From positions 1-63,930 of the forward strand of contig CAKUFT010000005.1 in NCBI GenBank assembly GCA_934650095.1: a stretch of DNA of 63,930 nt, given 5' to 3'. A program made the position numbers and the translations under genes. A model generated the notes under the pieces. It was not told the DNA's origin and ran no database searches. It saw only the letters and a program-made list of their open reading frames with translations. Positions 7,425-16,168 of the stretch are shown piece by piece; the stretch's first letter is position 1; every line of letters begins with the position of its first letter. The DNA is from an uncultured Collinsella sp. (GTDB lineage: Bacteria > Actinomycetota > Coriobacteriia > Coriobacteriales > Coriobacteriaceae).

Positions 7425-9767
7425 ATGAAACGAGTCTTTTACCGCTCGCTCTGCGCAGTTCTTTGCGTGTCCATGCTTAGTGCAGCAATGCCTGCAAGGG
7501 TTATAGCGGAAGAAGAACGGCGGCAAGAAAACACCCTAGAGCAGGTTGATACTGGCGCAGCCGACAATTCGGGGAGCAGCGCAACAAGCGACATCGATAT
7601 AAACGAGATCGACAATGAGCCCATCAAAAATGATTCCGATATTGTGAATCAAATTTCACATCTGGCGGAACCTCAGGTTTACCTAGCTTCTGACATGTGG
7701 CCTGATTCGGAACAAGCCACAAAGGCCGCAGTAGGTGGATATCAGCACAGCGATAGCGCCACCAGCGGCAGCGTCACCCTTACCGTCGAATGGAACGATC
7801 CAGTACTTGGACAGCCAACGGCCTTCCATGTAAGCGCAACAGGTGGCAGTGGCAGCTATCTTTTCCGCATGGATGCGCCCTCGTACTCCAACCCCAATGA
7901 GTATGCCTACGAGTCGGTCGCCGACCCAAGCCGCGGAGAGTGGACAAAGTACACCGACGCGTGCGCTAGCCATGATTTTACGTTCACAACAACGGCTACT
8001 GGTTCATATAACTTCCGCTTTTACCTTATGGACAAGGTGTCGGGCGTTTACTATTTGCGCACTAATACGTATATCGAGGTTGCGGATGATGCTTACCCCA
8101 GCGTTGCGAGCATTGTAAATAAAGCAGTGTCCCAGGCCAAGCAAAACACAAATGGCTCTGAATACGAAATGGCACTTTATCTTCATGACTGGCTTCTAGA
8201 TCAGCTTGAGTACGACAACTCGCTGAAGTGGTCATCTGCTGAGAGTGCCCTCACGCGCGGCCTAGGCACCTGTCAGGCGTATGAAAGCGCTTATTCCAAG
8301 CTGCTCGCCGCTGCCGGCATCACCAATTCAGAGACCCGCGATACCTATGACGGCCACACCTGGAATGCCGTCAAGCTCGACGGAAAATGGTACCAGGTCG
8401 ACTGCACCTGGGACGACACATCCGACAACTTCTATGGCGACCTTGACCAGCGCCACCTGTACTTCTGTATCACCGATGAACTCATGGCAATCGCGCACAA
8501 GGGACATGCCAAAATCTACACTGCCGACGGGTACGCCACCCGCTCGACGAGCCTCAAAGATAACTACTTTGTTCACAACGGCAAGGCCGACGAATGGGCT
8601 GCCAAGTACGCCGATCGCATCCAGCAACACCTCGACGCAAAGGAGAATAAGTTCTCTATCGACGCCGACAACCAGTCCTTCCCGCCCAGTATCAGTGGCA
8701 TACAGAACGGAATCATCGCCTATACGATGGAACAGAGAGAATGGAAAACGAACAGCGCCATAGCCGCCCTCACTTCCGCCTCCAACATCACCATGGCATC
8801 GAACTATGAGTGGACTGCAAGGTTTGATTTTGAGGTCGAGTACTCAAATATGCCAGCCACGCCCGACATCTCGGAGCGTACGGTCGGAGACGGAATCTAC
8901 GTCATCCAATGCTCGTTCTCGCCCGAATCCGTAATCGACGTCCAGGGAGGCTCGTGGGATTCGAGGGCGAACATACAGCTCTGGAAATCCAACGGAACAA
9001 TGGCGCAGGCGTTCCTCTTCAGGTACGATGAAGCGGCAGGCGCCTACGAAATTACCAATGCCAAATCGGAAATGGCACTCGACGTGCAGGGCGGGTTGAT
9101 GTCAAGTGGCGTCAACGTCCAGCAGTACGTGCCGAACTCCACGGAGGCCCAGCGCTGGTCAGTCGTGCCGAACGAAGACGGCACGTTTACCCTATCGCCG
9201 GCAGGTCACCCCGAGCTCGCGCTCGACGCGTCGGGCGGCCGCCCGACGCCCGGAACCAACATACAGGTCTATGCCACCAACGGGACCGAAGCCCAAAGAT
9301 GGACGTTAAAGAAGCCAGGTAACGAAAGCGGTATTAACGGAATCTACGTCATCCAATGCTCGTTCTCGCCCGAATCCGTAATCGACGTCCAGGGAGGCTC
9401 GTGGGATTCGAGGGCGAACATACAGCTCTGGAAATCCAACGGAACAATGGCGCAGGCGTTCCTCTTCAGGTACGATGAAGCGGCAGGCGCCTACGAAATT
9501 ACCAATGCCAAATCGGAAATGGCACTCGACGTGCAGGGCGGGTTGATGTCAAGTGGCGTCAACGTCCAGCAGTACGTGCCGAACTCCACGGAGGCCCAGC
9601 GCTGGTCAGTCGTGTCGAACGAAGACGGCACGTTTACCCTATCGCCGGCAGGTCACCCCGAGCTCGCGCTCGACGCGTCGGGCGGCCGCTCGACGCCCGG
9701 AACCAACATACAGGTCTATGCCACCAACGGGACCGAAGCCCAAAGATGGGTGCTCAAGAAAATCTAA
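7425..9767 (+). CDS. Secreted transglutaminase-like protein with two ricin-type lectin domains
   Basis: 780 residues from the ATG at 7425 (GAGAGG ribosome site; an upstream start at 7368 lacks a signal-like N-terminus). A signal peptide covers about residues 1-27. The middle carries a transglutaminase/protease-core domain with the classic triad: Cys283 in GTCQAYE, His311 in GHTWN and Asp326 in VDCTWDD. Two ricin-B-like beta-trefoil modules (about residues 489-626 and 638-775) follow, with IDVQGG and AQRW repeats typical of the fold. The modules are nearly identical in DNA and protein. Such proteins crosslink or hydrolyse peptides at the cell wall or host surface while the lectin modules bind glycans (family inference). 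No anchor is visible, so it is probably released or held by the lectins. Confidence 0.82.
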   Translation: MKRVFYRSLCAVLCVSMLSAAMPARVIAEEERRQENTLEQVDTGAADNSGSSATSDIDINEIDNEPIKNDSDIVNQISHLAEPQVYLASDMWPDSEQATKAAVGGYQHSDSATSGSVTLTVEWNDPVLGQPTAFHVSATGGSGSYLFRMDAPSYSNPNEYAYESVADPSRGEWTKYTDACASHDFTFTTTATGSYNFRFYLMDKVSGVYYLRTNTYIEVADDAYPSVASIVNKAVSQAKQNTNGSEYEMALYLHDWLLDQLEYDNSLKWSSAESALTRGLGTCQAYESAYSKLLAAAGITNSETRDTYDGHTWNAVKLDGKWYQVDCTWDDTSDNFYGDLDQRHLYFCITDELMAIAHKGHAKIYTADGYATRSTSLKDNYFVHNGKADEWAAKYADRIQQHLDAKENKFSIDADNQSFPPSISGIQNGIIAYTMEQREWKTNSAIAALTSASNITMASNYEWTARFDFEVEYSNMPATPDISERTVGDGIYVIQCSFSPESVIDVQGGSWDSRANIQLWKSNGTMAQAFLFRYDEAAGAYEITNAKSEMALDVQGGLMSSGVNVQQYVPNSTEAQRWSVVPNEDGTFTLSPAGHPELALDASGGRPTPGTNIQVYATNGTEAQRWTLKKPGNESGINGIYVIQCSFSPESVIDVQGGSWDSRANIQLWKSNGTMAQAFLFRYDEAAGAYEITNAKSEMALDVQGGLMSSGVNVQQYVPNSTEAQRWSVVSNEDGTFTLSPAGHPELALDASGGRSTPGTNIQVYATNGTEAQRWVLKKI
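8890..9302 (+). repeat. Ricin-module tandem repeat, copy 1
   Basis: 413-bp unit repeated with a period of 447 bp (149 codons) inside the lectin part of the transglutaminase-like gene. Only two base differences from copy 2 were found by eye, each giving a Pro/Ser exchange. Confidence 0.9.
9337..9749 (+). repeat. Ricin-module tandem repeat, copy 2
   Basis: Second copy of the 413-bp unit, separated from copy 1 by a 34-bp linker. Near identity at the DNA level indicates very recent duplication or ongoing gene conversion. Confidence 0.9.
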
Positions 9768-9777
9768 TGAAACAGGC

Positions 9778-10518
9778 TTACCGCTTGCCCTTGCGAGCTT
9801 TCGCAAACCCCTTCGCGTCGTGCACCATCATGAACGCTTTTAGCGCGAATACGAGACACCCGTTCAAGCCGTGCAGCACGTTGAGCAAAGGCGCATAAGG
9901 TACCAGGCAGGCAATTACACAGCCGAGCTCGCACCTGCCGCATACACAAGCCTGTTACGACGTGGGCCCTCCGCTGCTAAGCTTTACACCCGTCCACAAC
10001 TGCGGCGCCGCGCTCGTATATATACCCACGAAGATAGCCACTGAGAACACCAGGCCGAGAGCCGGACTCATCCTGTTGACCAGCACCCGCGTGGGTATGG
10101 GCGCATCCCACACCAGATCAATGTTGGAGATAAGCGCTACGCAGACTAATCCACCGTACGACGCGCCTAGCGCAAGCGGACTGCCCCGCCTATCTGAGCT
10201 ATGTCACGGGCGCCCAAGTCAATGGCGGTCGCCCCGGCCTCGATGCCGTGCGATTCCGTAGCGGCCGAGTAGCCGACCACAATAGGCAGAAAGACGACGA
10301 TGGGGGTCCAAGAAGCTCAGAGTCTTAACAATACCTTTGAGCTCACAGGCGCCGGGAACCACGGCCACCGCGGCAAGCAAGATCGCTCCGACACCATTAG
10401 GAAGCCCCTGCTGCCGCATAGCGGCGGAGTTAGCGTCGCCATGCGGCACAATGAAGCTCATGTAGCAGAAAAGCACTGCGAACCATTCGAAGAAGGAATC
10501 TATTTCCTTGAAGCCCAA
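9778..10518 (-). pseudogene. Decayed YkvI-like membrane transporter
   Basis: Fragments in different minus-strand frames read as one membrane protein: residues from 10518 (FKEIDSFFEWFAVLF...) to a frameshift near 10305, then FLPIVVGYSA in the next frame, then ALISNIDLVWDAPIPTRVL and FVGIYTSAAPQLW around 10160-9962, and finally a C-terminal hydrophobic piece ending KARKGKR with a stop at 9778. The order and motifs resemble LeuT-fold YkvI-type permeases. The N-terminal helices are missing, and at least two frameshifts and one stop interrupt it. The family call is by recollection of motif style and is moderate. Confidence 0.5.
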
Positions 10519-10583
10519 CTTACTCCCCTATTAGTATCTAAACCCGTATCGGTGCGTTTAGAATAGCAAGCTTAGCTTTCGCT

Positions 10584-11359
10584 TCAATAATTGCCTATTG
10601 CGCACCACCATGCCGCAAAGCAAGGTCGTCAATCATGTCGATCGTAGAAATTGAGGCAATCTGCCGTCTTTACAGCCTTCCGCCAATCGAAAAGTCTAAT
10701 TTGCTTCTCACTTATAACTTCTCACTCTGAAATGAAAGTCAGGCTGTTCGGTAAGGGCTCTGTAACCATCGGTTACAACCTGTTCAACCCCATCTGGAAT
10801 CCTGCCATCTCGTATCCCGTTCATCCAAATTAATGGGAAGAGGCATACCGGCTTTTATGGAAGTCAAGCTCCAAGTCGAGTTTCTAAAGTTAATATCCAG
10901 GAACCAAAGCTTGCCGTCGGCATCCACCATAAACTCAACTTAGAATATGCCCTCATATCGGATCTCAGAGAATATTGCCCTGAGCGCGACCTCAACTTAG
11001 TCGTCAGTAGGATTGGGAACCGTCATATCCATGCTGCAAGAATCGCCCAGAGCGTAGGTATAGCGAGCTTCTATGAAGAATAAAACATCTTTACCATAAG
11101 CGATAGGGCAGCCCTCATATGTACGTTCCGCCAGCTTATTCACAAAACGTTGGAGAAGGAGATAGGAATCGCTAGTTATGTGGTCATACGCAGCAGATAA
11201 GTTGCTCTCCTCGTTGCAAATATAGTAGTCAGATTTCCAGTCTTCATACGACTCTCTCGGCTTAGTAATAATTGGATACTCTATATCGTCACGAGTCTCT
11301 CTATTTACACGCCTAACGCGGGCAACCCTCATTCCATGATATAAATGCCAGTGCTCTGA
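10584..11359 (-). pseudogene. Decayed ATP-grasp family enzyme
   Basis: A minus-strand frame beginning about 20 bp after the wzx stop carries ATP-grasp features: YPIITKP (nucleotide-binding Lys), QRFVNKL, and after two in-frame TAA codons (10997-10999 and again about 55 bases on) the phrase LWFLDINFRNST, which resembles the metal-binding end of ATP-grasp carboxylate-amine ligases. A C-terminal piece with DWRKAVKTADCLNFYD follows, around 10650, in another frame. The N-terminal half is absent. Stops and frameshifts show the gene is dead; the substrate cannot be told. Confidence 0.55.
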
Positions 11360-11378
11360 TTAAAGGAGTCGATTCGCT

Positions 11379-12701
11379 CTAGTCAAGAATGACCTTCCGA
11401 ATGTATATGTCCTTCAGCCCTATAACAATCAAATACTGCAAAGCCATTGCAAGCGGAATTGCCATCACGCCCAACTTTCCGAGCAGCAAATAACAAGCAA
11501 CAAGGTACACAACGTTCGAAATAAGCGTGATGACTGTCGACTGCTTCGTCAGGCCATAGGCGTTGAAGCAGGGATGAATAGCGGAAAAGACAATGCTCGC
11601 AGCGACAAGAGCGGCTAATGTGGCAAAGAGATACCAGTACGCGCCGTAGAGCGGGTCCATAAAGACAGCAAGTGCAGGCGGAACGACCAGGCAGGCAATA
11701 GCTGCGCAAGGTGTCACAACTTTAGCCACGACCTTCTCTATTTTTCTAACAACCTCATACGCGCGATTGTTAAGCCCCTTGGCGATTAACTCAGCAAGTT
11801 GCGGCATAATCGCCTGCTGCACAGGTCGCGAAAGAAGAGAGAGAGCGGAAAGCAGCTGCCTAAAGAATTTAAAGACACCGACAACCTCACTCGATAAGAG
11901 AGAGAGGAAGAACACATCGAAATATTGAATTGGCGCGTCCGCTGAGGTATCCAAGTTTGACCAAATTGTAAAGGAGATGTAGCCAGCCGGCAAATCGGCG
12001 AGTCGTGCTTTAATGATCTTAAAAAACCCAATGCGCCTGCGAGCAACATGCACAGCAATAAAAAATAGCGTCAAGCTCTTAATGACATCAGCAGCACAAT
12101 ACGCACAAGCAATAACGACTACATTATTCCCGAAAAGCGCCATTGACGCAGCCACAAAGAGCAGCTTGACGGCCGCCATAACAACCGCATGAATGGCAAC
12201 ATAGTTGAACCTATCGAAAAGACGGAGCAAACCCGTAGGGGCACCTTCTATATGCACAAGTATCTCGAAACAAAACACCACTGCCGCAGCAGACGCGGCA
12301 GAATCCCATCCGAGAACGCCCGCCACGAAGCCGACAATGGCGAAGGAGATGACGCATCCGGCAACTGCCGATATCACATCGACAAGAAAAGCGGCCTTAA
12401 TACAGGCAGCCAGTCCGCGCTCATCTCGTTTTTCCAGGCTGATTGATCCATAGCGAATCACACTTTGCCATGATTGGAAATTCAAAAGAGAATCAATCGC
12501 CTGCATGTAAGTCTGACCGATCATCAACGAACCGTAGCCAGCAACGCCAAGAAATCCAGCAGATACAAATGACGTCAGCATATTCAAAGCAGAGGCGCCG
12601 CCCTGACCTACAACGATAGTGAAGACATTTTTCGCAAGCTTCGCCCAGAATTCATTTCCCCTAATTTTGTCACGCAAAAGCTTGAAACTAAAGTGCATCA
12701 T
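11379..12701 (-). CDS. wzx: Wzx-type polysaccharide flippase
   Basis: 440 residues with about twelve to fourteen hydrophobic segments and the N-terminal pattern of the MVF/MATE polysaccharide-exporter superfamily (VGQGGASALNMLTSF). It should flip lipid-linked capsule repeat units across the membrane. Its start overlaps the preceding deacetylase-like gene by 4 bp. It is the last intact gene of the capsule operon; decayed genes follow. Confidence 0.82.
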   Translation of the reverse strand: MMHFSFKLLRDKIRGNEFWAKLAKNVFTIVVGQGGASALNMLTSFVSAGFLGVAGYGSLMIGQTYMQAIDSLLNFQSWQSVIRYGSISLEKRDERGLAACIKAAFLVDVISAVAGCVISFAIVGFVAGVLGWDSAASAAAVVFCFEILVHIEGAPTGLLRLFDRFNYVAIHAVVMAAVKLLFVAASMALFGNNVVVIACAYCAADVIKSLTLFFIAVHVARRRIGFFKIIKARLADLPAGYISFTIWSNLDTSADAPIQYFDVFFLSLLSSEVVGVFKFFRQLLSALSLLSRPVQQAIMPQLAELIAKGLNNRAYEVVRKIEKVVAKVVTPCAAIACLVVPPALAVFMDPLYGAYWYLFATLAALVAASIVFSAIHPCFNAYGLTKQSTVITLISNVVYLVACYLLLGKLGVMAIPLAMALQYLIVIGLKDIYIRKVILD

Positions 12702-13840
12702 TGCTCCATTTCGTTTCTCGCCAGCGAATCCAGGATTAAAGAGCCCAAGTCATCGGAAGTCATGAACTCACAATCCGGATACCGTTCCGCAAGCCGTCGA
12801 AGTAGTCCATCAAGCGCCTCGAGTGAAAACTCGCGATGTCTCTCATTCACTCGGGTCGTATAGTTAACGCGGTGGGTGCACACCACTGCCGGCTGCCTAC
12901 GCCTGAAAGCCGTCTCGATTTCGGCGAAAGCAGCGTCGACGCACTCGTCGACGCTCTTGCCTTGTAACATAGAACGCGAGGGCTCGAACTGCACATTGCG
13001 GATTAAGCGGCACTGCCCAGGCACGTTGGAATGTCCGAAAACGTTAATCTTCTTCAAATAGGAGTCGTTCCCTTTCGGGACATTCCTCTTCGGCGACGAT
13101 TGGATCGTCTCGATGCCCAGCCCAGCGGCGATGCGCTCACATTCCTTATTGGCAACGTAGCATGGCGGGATGAAGCTCCTAGGAGTGAAGCCAAAAAGGC
13201 GTTTGAAAATCGCGACCGCGTCTTCAAGGTATCCGCTCACGTTGATCAGAGTGTTTCCGATGTTGAGTGCGTCAATCCCATTGTAGAAAGCGTCGTCCAC
13301 CCCCACCATTCTCAAGCCACGGGCATATTCCACAACAGGGTCGGTGGCCGCATCAGCGAGCCATGCCGTAGCGTTGAGATGTTCTCGTCCGTGGAGCTGC
13401 GGATGCAGTGCTGTTTCACCGCAGCCCAGTCGAACGAAATCGAGCACCCCCTCGTCTCCGTCATAGGTTCGGTACGTTTTGTCGATTGGTTCGAACCCAA
13501 AGTGTGCCACATCAGCGTTGCCAGGAACGCATCGATTGAAATCTGGGTTGGCGGTTGCGAAGTTCAGTGTGAACACTGGTGCGGAAGCCCGAAATCCCAC
13601 AGCATTCTCACGCAGCAAAGAAGAGAGGGCGCTTACGTCGGCCTTCTTCTCCAAGCCGTCAAAAGATTGGTAGTGATCGAGTCTGAAAGAGGGGAAGCGA
13701 TTCTCAAATGCCGCAAGTGCATCGGAATCCGGGACCCTTACGGCACCCCAATCGTCGGACTCGAAAACGACGATACGTCTATTCGTCTGAAAGCCAAGCT
13801 TTGCGACCAGGGCCTTGGCAGTCTCTTTGATTATGTGCAT
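12698..13840 (-). CDS. Polysaccharide-deacetylase-like capsule protein
   Basis: 380 residues, no signal peptide. VFESDDWGAVR near residue 25, HPQLHGREHLN near residue 160 and a late VVCTHRVNY segment are arranged like the acidic-pair, His-x-x-x-His and C-terminal His motifs of NodB-type carbohydrate esterases. Overall similarity to classical deacetylases is weak. In this locus it may remove an acetyl or act on a sugar intermediate, but the reaction is unproven. It starts 9 bp after the Stealth gene and overlaps wzx by 4 bp. Confidence 0.55.
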   Translation of the reverse strand: MHIIKETAKALVAKLGFQTNRRIVVFESDDWGAVRVPDSDALAAFENRFPSFRLDHYQSFDGLEKKADVSALSSLLRENAVGFRASAPVFTLNFATANPDFNRCVPGNADVAHFGFEPIDKTYRTYDGDEGVLDFVRLGCGETALHPQLHGREHLNATAWLADAATDPVVEYARGLRMVGVDDAFYNGIDALNIGNTLINVSGYLEDAVAIFKRLFGFTPRSFIPPCYVANKECERIAAGLGIETIQSSPKRNVPKGNDSYLKKINVFGHSNVPGQCRLIRNVQFEPSRSMLQGKSVDECVDAAFAEIETAFRRRQPAVVCTHRVNYTTRVNERHREFSLEALDGLLRRLAERYPDCEFMTSDDLGSLILDSLARNEMEQ

Positions 13841-13849
13841 CGTCTGCCC

Positions 13850-14857
13850 CTAAAGCTCGAATTCACATTTGTCGGGGAAAAGCTCGTCAAGGCAGGCGAG
13901 AATCCTCGTCCGCGCAGTCTCGTACTGCTCTGGCGTAAGGTCGCCGTCATTGAGGCAGACGACCTTTCCCTTGCGCCCGCGAAGATACGATTCAGCCTCT
14001 TCCAGGGTTGAATCGAAATTAGCACCAAATGAAAAGGACCGTCCGAAAGAAACTGGACGCGGATAAAAATCTCCTTTTGCGCACTGCCAATCTTTCATGA
14101 GCCAGTTAGATACGTCGGTTGCCTCTCTAAAACGATGAGAAGAAGTTGCCTCAAGCTCTTGCTTTTCTACCTCCCAAATTTCTTCGAAGGTAGACTTTAA
14201 AAATGAATTGCAGAGATGGGGTTCATAAAAACCTTTGAATGTAGGATATATCAATAAAACGAGCGTTCTCAAGCACATGATGCCATAGCCTGGACTGAAC
14301 CACTTTAGTGGATGCCTGCCTACACACGCAAGTGGTTTAAAATGTGAGCTTAAAACACTAGCGCAGTTAAAGGGGACGTAGAAATTGTCACCTCGTGCAA
14401 GACTTGCTGCATTTAGAACTGCCGTAATTCTTGGTAGTCCTTTATGAAAGAAATCGTCTTCTGTGGTCTTATCAAGAATCAACAAATCATCATTGAATAG
14501 GACAAAGTGCTCAGAAAGCCCCTTAATTTTGTAGGCATTCAATTCGATAACATTGGAATTGAAAGTTGGGAGATTCTTATTGGGGATAAAATCACTATGC
14601 TTTACAACATTGATTTTTGGATTTGAACAATCAAGCCATTCGGGTAAATGACCATATGTCAGAAAATGAATAGTGCCAACCCATGGCGCGTTGGAAGAAA
14701 CACTTCGAAAAAAATAACGTAGCAAACCCCAATCTCTATAACGTTTATCCTGATTGGGAGTGATTATCTCGCCTGACTCATTGCTATATTTATATCGATC
14801 AAAAAGCCAATTTGGGTCCGTGCAATCAACCCATGGAATTACAAAATCAATCTTCAT
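13850..14857 (-). CDS. Stealth-family capsular polysaccharide phosphotransferase
   Basis: 335 residues. The conserved Stealth regions are visible in order: CR1 FVIPWVDCTDPNW at the N-terminus; CR2 LLRYFFRSVSSNAPWV with FLTYGHLPEWL; CR3 LPTFNSNVIELN with LSEHFVLFNDDL near residues 97-125; CR4-like residues later. Stealth enzymes transfer sugar-1-phosphate units in capsule synthesis, so this capsule probably contains a phosphodiester linkage (family knowledge plus inference). The DNA is AT-rich compared with the cap genes, consistent with horizontal exchange of the variable part of the locus. The gene lies 69 bp after wzy. Confidence 0.85.
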   Translation of the reverse strand: MKIDFVIPWVDCTDPNWLFDRYKYSNESGEIITPNQDKRYRDWGLLRYFFRSVSSNAPWVGTIHFLTYGHLPEWLDCSNPKINVVKHSDFIPNKNLPTFNSNVIELNAYKIKGLSEHFVLFNDDLLILDKTTEDDFFHKGLPRITAVLNAASLARGDNFYVPFNCASVLSSHFKPLACVGRHPLKWFSPGYGIMCLRTLVLLIYPTFKGFYEPHLCNSFLKSTFEEIWEVEKQELEATSSHRFREATDVSNWLMKDWQCAKGDFYPRPVSFGRSFSFGANFDSTLEEAESYLRGRKGKVVCLNDGDLTPEQYETARTRILACLDELFPDKCEFEL

Positions 14858-14926
14858 AACGTTCTGTGACCTCGAAAGAATTCCTAGTTATCAGTAGTGA
14901 TTGTTTCTCCCCGTTCAAGGAGATCA

Positions 14927-16168
14927 TTATTTAATTGAACCGACTATAATTCTTCTATCAAAAGCTAACGCCCCTAGTAAAAAGCCAATTGGAACTGAAA
15001 GGGGGCCAACAAAAGCTGCTGAAGCTGTCGACTGTATCAACAAATATAGAAATAGAAGAAGTAAGCAAATGTACCTATTAGGGTCCTTACTGGATCCACT
15101 CTGAATCATTTTAAAAAGCTTTATATAAATTGAAAGAATGCAAAGGAGTCCTAAAAACCCGGTTTGCCCAAGAACCATAGGCCAGTACACATCCGAAATA
15201 AAGGAGCCGCCATCAGGAATATTCATAAGACCGTAAACAGACGATAGATGGTAAGAAAAATACACTTGAGAGTAATAAACTTTAGACATGTAAGATGCAA
15301 ACGACCCAAAACCAGTGCCAAGCGGAAAATAATCAAAAGCTATCTGCAAGGATGTGGTCCCGAGCAAGTCACGTGCAGTTTCATTTCCAGCGAAGTAATA
15401 CTCAACTATTTGACCCCAAGCAATGAACACAGCAATGATGCATAAGCAAATCAAATTCCATTTTGAAATAGATTTTCGCCGGACTAGCACAACATAAAAT
15501 AGAGCAATGGCAAAGATGGCAGCTGCCATTGCTTTATATCGAAATGTGCAAAATACATTTAAAGCAGCAAAAAAAACCCATGCGTAAGTTCCTACGCCAA
15601 GGTTTCTCGTCAAATATAATCCGATTGCGAGAAGAATAATTTGCGCTCCGGCAAGGTATTCAGAATGAGAAAAAAACAATTTTGGTATCGCTATACCAAA
15701 TCTGAACTCTTGACCAGGAAACCAGTTAAAAACAAAATTTAGAAGCAATAATCCCGTCAGGCAGTATGTCAAAAAACGAACAATGAGGATCATCTTTTCT
15801 CGATGAACGGAAACAAAGTCGTTACTTGCTGCAAGCCCAAATGCCATGGCCAGATAGAATTTTAAATTTAGGAATGTATCTCCTATGCATGCTAGTATTG
15901 GCTGGGTTGAATATAGACATGAACTCATCAAACCAGCAGTTACATATAGAACAATGAGCCACCATATTCCTAAAAACACTTTGCTGCGTCGAGAAAATAA
16001 ATAATACAATCCCCCAAACAGTGCAAAAACTTCGTCATAATATCCAAATATCGGAAAGCACTGCTGGATTGGATCTTCAAACACCAACAGAAAAATACTA
16101 AGCCATAATAGATATTGATATAAATTTCCGTAATTTTGTGGCTTCTTGGCCTTTTCAATCGAGGTCAT
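14927..16168 (-). CDS. wzy: Wzy-type capsule repeat-unit polymerase
   Basis: 413 residues with about eleven hydrophobic segments, a larger external loop in the second half containing MNIPDGGSF, and O-antigen-ligase/polymerase-like layout. Sequence motifs in this family are weak; the call rests on topology, operon position and the presence of Wzx. It should join undecaprenyl-linked repeats outside the membrane. It is AT-rich and overlaps the upstream glycosyltransferase by 4 bp. Confidence 0.75.
   Translation of the reverse strand: MTSIEKAKKPQNYGNLYQYLLWLSIFLLVFEDPIQQCFPIFGYYDEVFALFGGLYYLFSRRSKVFLGIWWLIVLYVTAGLMSSCLYSTQPILACIGDTFLNLKFYLAMAFGLAASNDFVSVHREKMILIVRFLTYCLTGLLLLNFVFNWFPGQEFRFGIAIPKLFFSHSEYLAGAQIILLAIGLYLTRNLGVGTYAWVFFAALNVFCTFRYKAMAAAIFAIALFYVVLVRRKSISKWNLICLCIIAVFIAWGQIVEYYFAGNETARDLLGTTSLQIAFDYFPLGTGFGSFASYMSKVYYSQVYFSYHLSSVYGLMNIPDGGSFISDVYWPMVLGQTGFLGLLCILSIYIKLFKMIQSGSSKDPNRYICLLLLFLYLLIQSTASAAFVGPLSVPIGFLLGALAFDRRIIVGSIK

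Noticed and set aside
8890..9749. Tandem repeat considered as a CRISPR-like array
   Set aside because: The units are 413 bp, in frame, and encode beta-trefoil domains; no short repeats or spacers.
10219..10518. A free-standing small membrane-protein gene
   Set aside because: Matching sequence continues in other frames downstream, so it is better read as part of a frameshifted pseudogene.
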